Assembly: GCA_029251085.1 (NCBI GenBank)
Contig: JAQXDZ010000081.1
Coordinates: forward strand, 219,417-283,416
Length of the DNA stretch: 64,000 nt
Origin: Mariniblastus sp.
GTDB taxonomy: Bacteria > Planctomycetota > Planctomycetia > Pirellulales > Pirellulaceae
Direction of reading: 5' to 3'
Every line of letters starts with the position of its first letter. Positions within the stretch are counted from its first letter, which is position 1. The position numbers and the translations under genes were made by a program. Below the pieces are notes generated by a model. It ran no database searches. It was not told the origin of the DNA and saw only the letters and a list, made by a program, of their open reading frames with translations. This document shows positions 16,941 through 26,730 of the stretch, in pieces.

Positions 16941-18203
16941 CTAGTTGGCCGACGCCATTTCCATATCCTCGCCCCGCTTTGCCTTTTCTATCCATGGATC
17001 CATATCCACGAAAACCTTGCCTGGGTTTCCTTCGAAAACACGTCCAATCAAAAGGTTGGTGACGTTTTTTGCATGCTCTGGGTGCGCCTTCATGAAAGCC
17101 CCGAAACTAAATTCCTTGGTGTAGAAGGCGCGGACCAGTTTCCGAATCCATTTCACACCCGACTCGTATTCACGCGTCCACTTTCCAAGTTGTTTTGCGG
17201 AGGTGTCGCCGGCGTGGAGGCCCTCGGCAACCGCCTCACCTGCCATTACTCCTGATTTCAAAGCAAGAAAGACACCTGACGAATAGCAGGGATCGATGAA
17301 ACCACCGGCATCGCCAACTAGAACCCATCCATCGCCGGACTGTTCCTTGACGGTGTAAGAAAACTCCTTCGCGACCGCAAACTTGCCGCGCAGTTTCGCA
17401 TCAAGCAACCGTCGTTTTACACCCGGGCAATTGTTTATTTCTGTTTCGAAAGTCTTCGCAGGCGAGCCGCCTCGCTTGAGCAAGAAATCGTTATCCCCCA
17501 CGAGTCCCACGCTGACCGTGCCATCGCTAAGCGGGATGTACCAGAACCAAGCGTCTTTGCTCTGCGTGTGAAGGATGCAGGTGACTTCCGGGTTGTCGCC
17601 CCCCGCCCTCACCGCCCCGTCATAATATCCCCAAATTGCTGCCTTCCGTAAATCGTCGTAATACTCCTTTGTCTCCAACCGGTTAGCGAGTAGCGACGAC
17701 TGTCCAGAGGCGTCAATGATAACTTTGGCCGAAACTTCTTGTTGTTTGCCGTTCTCACCTTGGAGGGTCACCAAATGGGGGGACTTTTTCCGGATATCGA
17801 TATCTAAAACGCGGGTGCCGTCGACGCAAGTCGCACCGCGATTGAATGCCGTCTCAAACAACAAGTGATCAAACTTCGCCCGGTCAACGTGCCAAGTCTC
17901 ATTACACGGTCGCGAGTCGTGATCAGCAAACACGAACGGTTTAGTCTCACGGTCATTGCTGCTGACAAACTGAACGCCATATTTCTTAGTGAACCCGACT
18001 CGGTCGAGTTCGTTCACAATCCCCAGCCGCTCAAAAAGCCAGTAAGTCTCAGGCATCAACGACTCACCGACGTGGAAACGCGGCATTTTATCGCGTTCTA
18101 CGAGTAAAACCGACAATCCCTGCTCAGCTACGATAGTCGCCGCAGACGAACCTCCCGGTCCAGCGCCGAGCACCACGCAGTCATAGCTTCGATTAGCAAT
18201 CAT
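16941..18203 (-). CDS. FAD-dependent oxidoreductase of the flavin-dependent halogenase / geranylgeranyl reductase group
   Basis: A 420-residue single-component flavoprotein. The dinucleotide-binding motif GAGPGGSSAA lies at residues 13-22 and GDAGGFIDPCYSSGVFLA in the second half. HVGESLMP (44-51), WFWYIP (219-224) and a lysine in FTKKYGVQF (71-79) match features of flavin-dependent halogenases, where WxWxIP and an active-site lysine occur. Related proteins that only reduce or hydroxylate also carry parts of these, so the substrate and even halogenation are uncertain. The gene is alone on the minus strand with its own terminator and no biosynthetic neighbours. See the finding on this gene. 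Confidence 0.82.
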   Translation of the reverse strand: MIANRSYDCVVLGAGPGGSSAATIVAEQGLSVLLVERDKMPRFHVGESLMPETYWLFERLGIVNELDRVGFTKKYGVQFVSSNDRETKPFVFADHDSRPCNETWHVDRAKFDHLLFETAFNRGATCVDGTRVLDIDIRKKSPHLVTLQGENGKQQEVSAKVIIDASGQSSLLANRLETKEYYDDLRKAAIWGYYDGAVRAGGDNPEVTCILHTQSKDAWFWYIPLSDGTVSVGLVGDNDFLLKRGGSPAKTFETEINNCPGVKRRLLDAKLRGKFAVAKEFSYTVKEQSGDGWVLVGDAGGFIDPCYSSGVFLALKSGVMAGEAVAEGLHAGDTSAKQLGKWTREYESGVKWIRKLVRAFYTKEFSFGAFMKAHPEHAKNVTNLLIGRVFEGNPGKVFVDMDPWIEKAKRGEDMEMASAN

Positions 18204-18735
18204 CGTAATTATCCCATTTCTCGAGCAGTTGCCGCAAAAGTGAGGCTCCGGCCATTTTCGGTATTCTCAGCCATCACGGCGTTAAAACGTAAAACGCACA
18301 TGTTTTATTATCGTCATCAGAAACGCTGAGACTAGATTGAACAACCGACAAACAACGATTTACCGTGAGATGTGACGAACAAATCGTCACGAACCCCCGT
18401 TTTCCTATATGGATTGCCCATTGCGGATTGACCGCCGCACGCCCCAACCTTTCGGAAACCGACTTTTGGTCAAATCGTTTAACCGTTTCGCAACAAATTC
18501 ACGGTCAAATCCACATCAACCTGTCTATCTGGACGTTTTATAGGGTGTGATAATCTACAAAACCTAAATCAAATCCAAGATTCTCAATTCTGCGTCTTAT
18601 TGGATAAAACAAACTCAAATACAATCGGACGCACCGCTGGATTGCGTTTTACTGAGCCATCCCGTGAATTTTTGGCTGGCTGCACCACAGCTTCCACTGA
18701 TCAGTCCTTTAAATCTTTACTACCGGAAACTGTAA
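18204..18735. other. Intergenic region between divergent genes
   Basis: About 530 bases between the flavoprotein gene (minus) and the M28 peptidase gene (plus), and so home to two promoters. An extended -10 like sequence, TGTGATAAT, lies at 18546-18554, without a good -35. Short frames (for example 18365-18550) look like chance. No repeat or hairpin stands out. Confidence 0.45.
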
Positions 18736-21700
18736 ATGATCACTTTCATTCGCCCCATTGCGAATCAGCAATCCGCTCTTGCCCTCATTCTGGCTGGGCT
18801 ACTCAGCCTCAGTTTTTTAAGCTGCGCTCCCGCACCGGCGCAAGAGGTCGGTTCTGATTCTTCCGAAGCAAAAGGCGTTCAGGAAACCAAGTTCATCTCA
18901 AATGCTAGGCAGCTGACGTTTGAAGGCAAACGGGCCGGTGAAGGTTACTTTAGCCCCGATGGCTCATTGCTCGCCTTTCAAAGTGAGCGACGAATCGACA
19001 ATCCATTTTTCCAGATTTACCTACTCGACTTTGAATCAGGCGATGTGGAACCAATTTCCCCAGGCTACGGCAAGACAACCTGTGCATGGGTACATCCCAA
19101 CAACAACCTTGTCCTCTATTCTTCGACCCAAGCCGACCCCAAAGCCAAAGCCAAACAAAAAGAGGAAATCGAATTTCGGGAATCCGGTCAAGCCCGACGT
19201 TACTCTTGGGATTACGATGAAACCTATGAGATCTTTTCCTACGACCGCAATTCAAAGGAATACCAAAAACTAACCAACGAGCTTGGCTACGACGCCGAGG
19301 GCTCCTACTCTCCGGACGGAAAGTTGATTGCGTTTGCGTCCAATCGCAACGGCTATTCCCAGCCACTTACGGCAGAACAAAAAAAGAATTTCGAAACGGA
19401 CCCGGCCTACATGATGGATATTTTCATTATGAATTCCGACGGCTCCAATGTGCGGCAGCTGACAGATGTCCCCGGGTACGATGGCGGCCCCTTCTTCTCT
19501 CCAGATGGTAAACGTATTTGCTGGCGACGTTTTTCAGAATCTGGTGCGACGGCGGAGATCATGACAATGAATATCGATGGGAGCGATCAAAAACAACTCA
19601 CCAACATTGGAGCGATGAGTTGGGCGCCCTTTTACCACCCGTCGGGAGAGTACCTGATCTTCACAACCAACCGACATGGATTTGGCAATTTCGAACTTTA
19701 CCTCGTAGCCACAGACGGCAAATCGCCGCCTGTGCGTGTCACAGACACCGACGGTTTTGACGGCCTTGCAAGCTTCACTCCTGATGGAAAAAAACTGACT
19801 TGGACTTCCACGCGAAACTCGAAAAAGGAATCTCAGATTTATCTGGCCGACTGGAATCACGAGACGGCATCCGAGGCACTTTCGGCCAATCGGACCTCAG
19901 ATAACCAATGGTCTCCCGAAGAGAAATCAGCTTTTGACACAGGACTCAATGCCGCCCAACAAGCGAGTGCTGGCTTCGATCCACGAGATATTATGCGGCA
20001 TGTCGACTATCTCTGCCGTAAGGAACTGGGCGGCCGAATGACTGGCTCAGCAGGCGAGCGCAAAGCAACCGCATACGTCGCGGCCTATCTTGATCACTTG
20101 GGACTGAAACCCGCCGGTGACAATGGCACCTGGTTTCAAAAGTTCGACTTTCCCAATGGCGTCGAAATGGGGCCTAAAAACCAACTGGAACTCACCCTTG
20201 GCGAGAACACCGAATCACTCAAAGTCAATCAAGACTGGAGACCGCTCTCGTTTTCTGGCAATCTCCAGATCGATCCCACTGAAATCGTCTTTGCTGGCTA
20301 CGGGATCGTCGCCCCGCAACAAGGCGAAGAAGAAGAATACGACTCCTACGTCCACCTCGATGTAAAGGACAAATGGGTTTTTGTTTACCGATTCCTACCT
20401 GAAAATGTCTCCCCTGAGCGGCGGCGATTTTTCAAAACACACGCTGAACTTCACAAAAAGATTTTTCATGCCAGGCAGCAAGGCGCAAAAGGTGTGATCG
20501 TTGTCAGCGGTCCTAATTCACAGGTTCGCGAGCAATTGGTCCCTCTGCGAAATGATTTCTCCCCCAGCGGATCCAGCATTGCAGCGATCAGCGTCACTGA
20601 TGAGGTCGGGCAAAAAATCCTTGAAGCGGCAGGCAAAGACATCCAAAAACTCCAAAACCGATTAGATGACGGATCACCGGTAATGGGCTTCAACCTCGAA
20701 GGCAGCAAGCTCAAAACAGAGATCGATATCGAAAAAATCACAGGCCAAGGACGCAATGTAGTAGGCCGACTCCTCGCCGGGGATACTCCAAGCGAGGACG
20801 CGGTAATCGTCGGAGCACACATTGACCATCTCGGCGCTGGTAAATCTGGCAGCAGCCTTGCGAAACAAGACGAGCAAAACAACATCCACTTCGGCGCAGA
20901 TGACAATGCATCGGGTGTCGCCGCAATGCTTGAAATTGCCGAGTACCTAGTCTCCCAACAGCGATCTGGAAAACTAAAACTTAAACGAGACGTAATTTTT
21001 GCTGGCTGGTCCGGCGAAGAACTCGGGCTTTATGGGTCTGCCAATTATGTCAAATCACTCCAACCTACCGAAACTCCCGCTACTCAGGATGCCTCCCATG
21101 ACTTCGTGCTCGGAGTGGATGCTAATGGTGCAATCTTGCTAAATGGAGAAACCGCGAAAACTGATGAAATCAGTGAGTCCTTAAAGTTCATCGCCAAAAA
21201 CTATCCTGATTTTGAAATTCAAATCGAGGCTCATCCGGAAGCAAAGACGAAAGTCGTTACTGAACTCTCCGAAATGGTCAAAAGTCTCGGAGCCAAAAAA
21301 GTCACCCTCAACAGCAAAGATCCCAAAGCGGGAGCTTCACGGCCAAGCACGGGGATCATCGCTGCTCTCAACATGGACATGGTTGGTCGCCTAACCGATC
21401 AGCTTGTTCTTCAAGGCGTCAGCAGCAGCAGTTTCTGGCCTTCGGTCATCGAATCTAAAAATGCGGTCGTCGGACTTCCCGTTACGCTCAGTAACGAAAC
21501 TGACCTCCCCACCGATGCCAGTTCATTTTATCGCGGTGGCATTCCTATCCTATCCGCCTTCACAGGATCGCATACCGACTACCACACGCCTCGCGACACC
21601 CCTGAAAAACTTAACTATCCCGACGCTGCAAGAATTGCTCGCCTGATGGGACTCATCACCAGATCACTTGCGACTACCGATCAAGCCCCCGACTACATCG

Positions 21701-22005
21701 AACAATCTTCGGCATCACAAGATGCCCCCAAAGGTGGGCTCCGCGCCTATCTTGGAAGTGTCCCAGCCTATGGCGAGGACGTCGTCGGAGTCAAACTTTC
21801 AGATGTAACCAAAGGTGCTCCAGCAGATAAAGCAGGAATCAAAGGCGGCGACATTATCGTTGAACTTGCTGGTAAAAGCATTGAAAACATCTACGACTAT
21901 ACCGCGATCATCGATGCCATAAAAATCGGAGAAGAAACATCCGTCACCGTTCTCCGGAACGGCAAACGGATTGAATTAAAAATCACTCCCGGTTCACGGC
22001 AATAG
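18736..22005 (+). CDS. Exported M28 family peptidase with N-terminal WD40-like (PD40) repeats, PA-type insert and C-terminal PDZ domain
   Basis: A 1089-residue protein with a signal peptide (about residues 1-35, ending near APAQEVG). Residues 50-380 carry several TolB/PD40 repeats of the form YFSPDGSLLAFQSER, YSPDGKLIAFASNRN and FFSPDGKRICWRR, which fold as a beta-propeller. Residues 415-990 form an M28 aminopeptidase-like domain with a protease-associated insert (around 510-640). The zinc-site motifs are GAHIDHLG (H695), DDN (722-724) and GEEL (E761/E762), with a late HTDYHTPRD. Residues 1000-1085 are a PDZ domain (GVKLSDVTKGAPADKAGIKGG). The role is probably peptide degradation outside the cytoplasm. 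The large insert between GEELG and the last motif (about 785-870) is not familiar. Confidence 0.9.
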   Translation: MITFIRPIANQQSALALILAGLLSLSFLSCAPAPAQEVGSDSSEAKGVQETKFISNARQLTFEGKRAGEGYFSPDGSLLAFQSERRIDNPFFQIYLLDFESGDVEPISPGYGKTTCAWVHPNNNLVLYSSTQADPKAKAKQKEEIEFRESGQARRYSWDYDETYEIFSYDRNSKEYQKLTNELGYDAEGSYSPDGKLIAFASNRNGYSQPLTAEQKKNFETDPAYMMDIFIMNSDGSNVRQLTDVPGYDGGPFFSPDGKRICWRRFSESGATAEIMTMNIDGSDQKQLTNIGAMSWAPFYHPSGEYLIFTTNRHGFGNFELYLVATDGKSPPVRVTDTDGFDGLASFTPDGKKLTWTSTRNSKKESQIYLADWNHETASEALSANRTSDNQWSPEEKSAFDTGLNAAQQASAGFDPRDIMRHVDYLCRKELGGRMTGSAGERKATAYVAAYLDHLGLKPAGDNGTWFQKFDFPNGVEMGPKNQLELTLGENTESLKVNQDWRPLSFSGNLQIDPTEIVFAGYGIVAPQQGEEEEYDSYVHLDVKDKWVFVYRFLPENVSPERRRFFKTHAELHKKIFHARQQGAKGVIVVSGPNSQVREQLVPLRNDFSPSGSSIAAISVTDEVGQKILEAAGKDIQKLQNRLDDGSPVMGFNLEGSKLKTEIDIEKITGQGRNVVGRLLAGDTPSEDAVIVGAHIDHLGAGKSGSSLAKQDEQNNIHFGADDNASGVAAMLEIAEYLVSQQRSGKLKLKRDVIFAGWSGEELGLYGSANYVKSLQPTETPATQDASHDFVLGVDANGAILLNGETAKTDEISESLKFIAKNYPDFEIQIEAHPEAKTKVVTELSEMVKSLGAKKVTLNSKDPKAGASRPSTGIIAALNMDMVGRLTDQLVLQGVSSSSFWPSVIESKNAVVGLPVTLSNETDLPTDASSFYRGGIPILSAFTGSHTDYHTPRDTPEKLNYPDAARIARLMGLITRSLATTDQAPDYIEQSSASQDAPKGGLRAYLGSVPAYGEDVVGVKLSDVTKGAPADKAGIKGGDIIVELAGKSIENIYDYTAIIDAIKIGEETSVTVLRNGKRIELKITPGSRQ

Positions 22006-22177
22006 AGAAACCTTTGGCTTGCGTTCCACCAATGGGTAACCAACGGCTAAGAAATGATGCTGCTAAACTTTCAACACGTTTTTTGAAAACTGCTTGTCGT
22101 CAGTGCTTTGAGACATCTGCGATTGGCAACATGATGGGTCACTCGCTGCAAATATACACGCAACTCGAAAACTACTG

Positions 22178-23788
22178 ATGAGCAAAAAGAAACGAAAACC
22201 CAAGCCCAGCCCCGCTAGTCCCAAACCGAAATCAAATACTGACAAACGGACCAATGCAGGATCGGCTGAACGGTCCGAATCCAATGTCTCAAGGTACATT
22301 TCGTTTGGATTGTTGCTTGGTGTAATTGCGATCGTTGGCCTTCTGTTTTACGAGGTCATGGCTCACTTTCTAATCCCGCTGTTCCTCTCGGCGATTCTTG
22401 TGGTTGTATTTCGACCGCTGCATCGCTGGATTATCAATAAGTCGGGTGGGCGGGAAAAACTAGCCGCTGCGTTGACGACTCTTAGCGTGTTACTCACCGT
22501 ACTGGCCCCGCTGACAGTCATATTTTTCATGGCAGCGATCGAAGGGAAGCAAGTCTACAACGACTTCAACGCAACAAAAATCACCGACGGCTTTTACCAA
22601 GTTCGATCCGATTTAAAACTGGACATGCCTTGCAAGAATGAATTGCGAAAAATCGGAACAGAACTAACTGCTTTAAAATCGTCGACGTCGTTTTCCCCGA
22701 CCGACGAAGATCGATTCCAAATTAGCCTTTTTGAAATTGAAGAGGCTGGAAAAAAGCTGGCTCGCGTGACGGGACGAGACTGGCCAATTCGAGGTGAACT
22801 CGATGAAACTCCACTCGAATCCCGCTCAACCTGGGATTTGTTCGCCGCAGATCTAATTGAAGCGCGGACCCTGCACGAAGCGATCCCAGCAGCTTCAATC
22901 GAGACCGGCCAAAGTCGCAATCAGGCAATCGTCAACTATCACGAAAAAATCAATCAGACCGTCACTCATTTCAATCTATTTGAATCCGAACTACTCGGCG
23001 GAAAGGCAAGAGCTTGGCTAATTAAACTGGTTAATCCCTCCGACGAGGAATCAAAATCTTACGCCAACTCAGTGGTTGGATTCCTCCAAGATAAATTACT
23101 TCAATTAACGGGAGCTGGTGTTAGCTACGCAGGCAATCTGCTTGTCGGCGCCGCGATCATGGTCATTGGGCTCTACTTTTTCCTGCTGGACGGACCGCGA
23201 CTGATTGAAGCCTTCAAAGGCCTTTCCCCAATCGATGACGCACACGAACAAGAACTTGTCGCCGAGTTCGGAACGGTCAGTCGGGCCGTCGTTGTCGCGA
23301 CACTCGCCTCGGCACTGGCTCAAGGACTGCTGGCTGGAATTGGCTTTTACTTCACTGGCTTCGATTCAGTTTTTCTGCTGACCGTCGTCTCTGCCATGTT
23401 AGCAATGGTTCCCTTCGTGGGCGCAGCTGCTGTTTGGATCCCATGCTGCTTTTATTTACTCTTTTTCGATAGCAACGTCACAGCCGCAATCGGTTTAGGG
23501 ATTTATGGGATCGCTTTCATTTCGATGGCTGACAACGTGATCAAACCCTACATCTTGCACGGCCAATCTAACATCCATCCGCTCTTCGCTCTGCTGAGTG
23601 TTCTCGGCGGAGTTTCCACTCTCGGCCCCATCGGGATCGTTATTGGGCCAATGGTGGTCGCCTTCCTGCAGACGCTCCTCAAGATTCTTCAACGTGAGAT
23701 GACTCATCTCGATCAAATCACAAGCCCGCCAGTGCTGTCTTCGGAACCGTCAGGGAACTTGCCCAACGAAACCCAAAAAAGCAACTAA
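22178..23788 (+). CDS. AI-2E family permease
   Basis: A 536-residue membrane protein of the AI-2E (PF01594) family. A Lys/Pro-rich cytoplasmic head of about 45 residues is followed by three N-terminal helices (about 46-130). A soluble region of about 140 residues (about 135-290) is longer than usual for the family. The C-terminal block of helices is typical, with LYFFLLDGPRLIEAF and the NVIKPYILHGQSNIHPLFALLSVLGGV segment, here given in part. Family members export or take up small molecules. Which one this handles cannot be read from the sequence. It starts 172 bases after the M28 gene, so co-transcription is possible but not certain. Confidence 0.9.
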   Translation: MSKKKRKPKPSPASPKPKSNTDKRTNAGSAERSESNVSRYISFGLLLGVIAIVGLLFYEVMAHFLIPLFLSAILVVVFRPLHRWIINKSGGREKLAAALTTLSVLLTVLAPLTVIFFMAAIEGKQVYNDFNATKITDGFYQVRSDLKLDMPCKNELRKIGTELTALKSSTSFSPTDEDRFQISLFEIEEAGKKLARVTGRDWPIRGELDETPLESRSTWDLFAADLIEARTLHEAIPAASIETGQSRNQAIVNYHEKINQTVTHFNLFESELLGGKARAWLIKLVNPSDEESKSYANSVVGFLQDKLLQLTGAGVSYAGNLLVGAAIMVIGLYFFLLDGPRLIEAFKGLSPIDDAHEQELVAEFGTVSRAVVVATLASALAQGLLAGIGFYFTGFDSVFLLTVVSAMLAMVPFVGAAAVWIPCCFYLLFFDSNVTAAIGLGIYGIAFISMADNVIKPYILHGQSNIHPLFALLSVLGGVSTLGPIGIVIGPMVVAFLQTLLKILQREMTHLDQITSPPVLSSEPSGNLPNETQKSN

Positions 23789-23882
23789 AATCGGCTTCAC
23801 CCAAACCTACAAGGGCACAGAGGTGCATCCCTTGGGTCGTGAGCAGAGAGAAGACGCCAGGCTTCTGCCTTAATGAGTTTGT

Positions 23883-24347
23883 TTACTGGGAAGATTCCCA
23901 ATACTGAATCACACTTGAACGATTAATTAAATAGGGAACGATTGGATCAAATCGACGCCCACACTGACTGATGCCATTACAAATCTCATCCGACGTCACC
24001 CAAAAATTGTCGCCCTGACGTTCGAGTTTTGAAACAACGTCTTTACGGTACACTTCCACGTTAAAGAACGAGACCGCAACGCGACTCTTTTGGAAGTGAC
24101 CAGGAACCCGGTCGACAAACTCCAGATTCATCTGAGCCATATTGGAAACAAGAAAGTCCCGTTTTCGATCCAACCAAAGCGACCATGCCACTTCGCGAAC
24201 CGTCGTCTCACGAAATGACTCGTTTTCGAGTCTTTCACCGATAATAAAATTCAATTGTTTGGTTGCCGGATCTAGCCGCGCAAGCCACTTAAGTTTTTCG
24301 TTATAAGTCTTGCGAATTAACGCAACCGACAAACAAACATCAATCAT
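23883..24347 (-). CDS. Conserved hypothetical protein, Nudix-like in outline
   Basis: A 154-residue soluble protein. The segment GERLENESFRETTVREVAW at about 37-55 recalls the arrangement of a Nudix box (G, five residues, E, several residues, REV), but the Glu pattern of the box is incomplete, so I leave the function open. The flanks (MIDVCLSVALIRK at the start, VPYLINRSSVIQYWESS at the end) look like a well-ordered domain, and I believe similar proteins occur in other planctomycetes. The gene is alone on the minus strand, convergent with the AI-2E gene. Confidence 0.6.
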   Translation of the reverse strand: MIDVCLSVALIRKTYNEKLKWLARLDPATKQLNFIIGERLENESFRETTVREVAWSLWLDRKRDFLVSNMAQMNLEFVDRVPGHFQKSRVAVSFFNVEVYRKDVVSKLERQGDNFWVTSDEICNGISQCGRRFDPIVPYLINRSSVIQYWESSQ

Positions 24348-24601
24348 AAATCCACCCCATTGCTTCCTGCGCTCCCAAAATCCTGTTTACATCTTAATTT
24401 GGTAAACCGATTTTTGTAAAGAGAACGTCACGGTGAAACGATTGTGAATTCGCCAATAAAACGACGGGTAATCGATCGCAGCGCTGTTAGTTAGAAGACA
24501 TTGGTAGTCTGCCTTTTGTTCAACCGTTCAGTGCTACGACCGTACCGAGGAAGTTGGTCGACTAACCGCCGCCCGAATGAATATAACTAAGCTAAAAATA
24601 A

Positions 24602-25048
24602 ATGCCTCTAACCATTTCTAATCGATCGACGGAAGCAGACGTTCGGTCTTGGCTGAACAACAACGGCTTTGTTGGAAAGACCGCTAAATTTGAAGAACTA
24701 GAGCTTCACGCGATCCAACGGCCAGGTTGGGTTCAGGTTTTCAGATTCTGCGCAAGGGTCAAATACCGCCCACTCGACAATGCCAGCATTGAACCGGACG
24801 GCGACGAGGTTGCCGACTGGCAGGAGGTATTCGGCGTGGCATTAGATGATGAACGTGAGAGAAAGCAAAACAAGAAAACACAGATTTGGCTTTTCAATGA
24901 TCCGATTGAGCAAAAAGAAAAACTCAATTTAATTTCGACTGACTTTCTAATTTGTAAAAAAGGGCAGAATGGGGAACTGCTTGGAACCGTTCTCTTTCTT
25001 TTAGTTGTTGTGTCGGTGGCAATCTTCTTATTAAGTTGGTTCCAGTAA
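24602..25048 (+). CDS. Hypothetical tail-anchored membrane protein
   Basis: A 148-residue protein. Residues 1-120 are soluble, mixed alpha/beta in appearance and without a motif I recognise (there is a WQEVFGVALDDERER segment). Residues 124-146 form one hydrophobic helix (LGTVLFLLVVVSVAIFLLSW), so the protein would be anchored by its tail with the N-terminus in the cytoplasm. No ribosome site is obvious before the ATG. The DUF1499 gene starts 67 bases downstream on the same strand. Confidence 0.55.
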   Translation: MPLTISNRSTEADVRSWLNNNGFVGKTAKFEELELHAIQRPGWVQVFRFCARVKYRPLDNASIEPDGDEVADWQEVFGVALDDERERKQNKKTQIWLFNDPIEQKEKLNLISTDFLICKKGQNGELLGTVLFLLVVVSVAIFLLSWFQ

Positions 25049-25115
25049 CGATTCGGATAAATTATCTTTTTCGTACCATAAGAACTCATTTTATTTACCC
25101 CGAAACACCGCCAAG

Positions 25116-25628
25116 ATGAATTCAAGCGCCGATCCGCCAGCGAAAAAGAAAACTCGCGTTCGCTTTTCTTTATCCCGAATCACTCGTAATCTTCTTACGG
25201 TGATGGTTTTGTCTTTAATCGGTCTATTCGCCATTAGCATGACTTCTAAACAACCCGACAACTTAGGTGTCACCGCCGGCCAACTCGCCGCTTGTCCAGA
25301 TACCCCCAACTGTGTGTCGACTCAAGCGGCAGACCCTGGAAAGAGAATGGACCCGATTGCGTTCAGCGGCACTCCCTCCGAAGCAATTTCCAAAATTAAA
25401 CAAGCAATCAAATTAAATTGGCCTAGAGCTACGCTAATTAGTGAGACGGAATACTATTTGCATTATGAATTCAAATCATTAATCTTTCGGTTCATTGACG
25501 ATGTGGAGTTCTTCGTTGATGATGAAACTTCAGTCATCCAATTTCGCTCAGCCTCGCGAGTCGGTCACTCAGATCTCGGAGTCAATCGCAAGCGAATGAA
25601 CCAGTTAGTCAAGAGTATAAAGCCATGA
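25116..25628 (+). CDS. DUF1499 domain-containing membrane protein
   Basis: 170 residues with a basic N-terminus, one membrane helix (about 25-43) and a DUF1499 domain. The conserved start [12 protein letters not shown] (about 65-76), the middle segment [23 protein letters not shown] and the end [19 protein letters not shown] are all present, so the domain is full length. The family has no established biochemical role. Its stop overlaps the start of the MsrB gene (ATGA), so the two are translated together. Confidence 0.9.
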   Translation: MNSSADPPAKKKTRVRFSLSRITRNLLTVMVLSLIGLFAISMTSKQPDNLGVTAGQLAACPDTPNCVSTQAADPGKRMDPIAFSGTPSEAISKIKQAIKLNWPRATLISETEYYLHYEFKSLIFRFIDDVEFFVDDETSVIQFRSASRVGHSDLGVNRKRMNQLVKSIKP

Positions 25629-26227
25629 CCCAAAATAAAATCATCGGAACCGGATTCTTAGTCTCCCTGCTCATCGCGTTGGTCTTCTATTTAACTAATC
25701 AACCGGTCAAGAAAGAAGAAACCGGAACCGTGAGTGTGACTAAAACTCCCGTCACGGCGAATCCTGATACTGCGAATCCAGATACCGCAACTCCTAAAAC
25801 AGAGGTTGTCGAGAAAGAGAAAAAAATGCCTGCTGAGTACAACAAACTTACCGCTTTCGAAGCAAGTGTGATTCTTGACAAAGGAACGGAGCGCCCGAAT
25901 ACGGGAGAATACAACGCGACGACCGAATCAGGTGTGTACGCCTGCCGCAGATGCAACGCCAAACTTTACCGCTCTGGTGACAAATTTGAGGCACACTGTG
26001 GATGGCCAAGTTTTGACGACGAGATCCCGGGAGCCGTCCGAAGAGAAGTTGACGCCGATGGATATCGAGTGGAAATTTTATGTCAAAATTGCGACGGCCA
26101 TCTTGGTCACGTTTTTGAAGGCGAGCGGAAGACTGAGAAAAACATTCGGCATTGCGTGAACTCGGTTTCTTTGAAATTTTTCCCAGAAGGCACTGAACCA
26201 CCAGCGATGATCGTAAAAGCAAAGTGA
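25625..26227 (+). CDS. msrB: Membrane-tethered peptide-methionine (R)-S-oxide reductase
   Basis: 200 residues. A membrane helix (about 7-23) is followed by a Thr/Pro-rich linker containing a small repeat ([16 protein letters not shown]) and a complete MsrB domain (about 70-190). Two zinc-binding CxxC pairs (CRRC and CQNC), the HCGWPSFD and GHLGHVF segments and the catalytic Cys of RHCVNSVSL at residue 177 are all there. It would reduce the R form of oxidised methionine in proteins on the outer side of the membrane, if the helix is an N-in anchor. MsrB is more often cytoplasmic or a lipoprotein. The electron donor is not evident. Translationally coupled to DUF1499. Confidence 0.93.
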   Translation: MTQNKIIGTGFLVSLLIALVFYLTNQPVKKEETGTVSVTKTPVTANPDTANPDTATPKTEVVEKEKKMPAEYNKLTAFEASVILDKGTERPNTGEYNATTESGVYACRRCNAKLYRSGDKFEAHCGWPSFDDEIPGAVRREVDADGYRVEILCQNCDGHLGHVFEGERKTEKNIRHCVNSVSLKFFPEGTEPPAMIVKAK

Positions 26228-26229
26228 CT

Positions 26230-26730
26230 TTACCGCTCGTTGGTCGCTTCGGCCAGGCACTTTACCGAGTCACCACAATGTATCGTGCCGTCCTGAATAA
26301 CGGTTGCGGTAACTCCGCCATGACCACGCATTGCGTTGTATCCACCACCTCCAAGGTTTTCTTCCATGCGACTGCAGGGGGGGCAGTTTCCCGTGACTTC
26401 AAGAATCGCCCCGCCGATTTGAATTCGCCTCTTTTTGAGAGCTTGTAAATTGATGCCCGAGACGACAACATTACGTCTCAGCATTCCAGGGTCGATCGCT
26501 TCGATTTTCAAAATACTTTCAACGGTCGCGATGTGTTCTTGCTGGATCAAGGTCACCATTCTTGGCCCGCCGGCCTTACCTCGGTAACGATCTCCAACAA
26601 GGCCTTCCATACTTACGTCTACTGATGGCAGAACATTCAAGGGCTCGCGACGCCCTGGTCGCACACCGATCCACTCCACTTTCCCCACCTGCGGCATCGT
26701 CGCCAACAACTGTTTCATTTCCAGGCTCAC
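26230..26730 (-). CDS. MOSC domain-containing protein
   Basis: About 166 residues from the GTG at 26730, chosen because AGGA lies six bases upstream. ATG at 26718 and TTG at 26793 are alternatives. The domain shows GVRPGRREPL at the start, GLVGDRYRGK with the conserved Asp, a central ITVESIL-like stretch (here ATVESILKIEAI), LRRNVVVSGINL, and the conserved Cys region GNCPPCSRMEENL. MOSC domains are sulfur-carrier relatives of molybdenum cofactor sulfurases. A stand-alone MOSC protein may handle reactive N-hydroxylated compounds or Mo cofactor sulfuration. It is convergent with msrB, with two bases between the stop codons. Confidence 0.87.
   Translation of the reverse strand: MSLEMKQLLATMPQVGKVEWIGVRPGRREPLNVLPSVDVSMEGLVGDRYRGKAGGPRMVTLIQQEHIATVESILKIEAIDPGMLRRNVVVSGINLQALKKRRIQIGGAILEVTGNCPPCSRMEENLGGGGYNAMRGHGGVTATVIQDGTIHCGDSVKCLAEATNER

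Noticed and set aside
18365..18550. Plus-strand frame in the divergent gap
   Set aside because: No ribosome site, no similarity; likely chance.
23883..24347. Naming the protein a Nudix hydrolase
   Set aside because: The box pattern lacks the full Glu set (REUXEE), so only a weak resemblance can be claimed.
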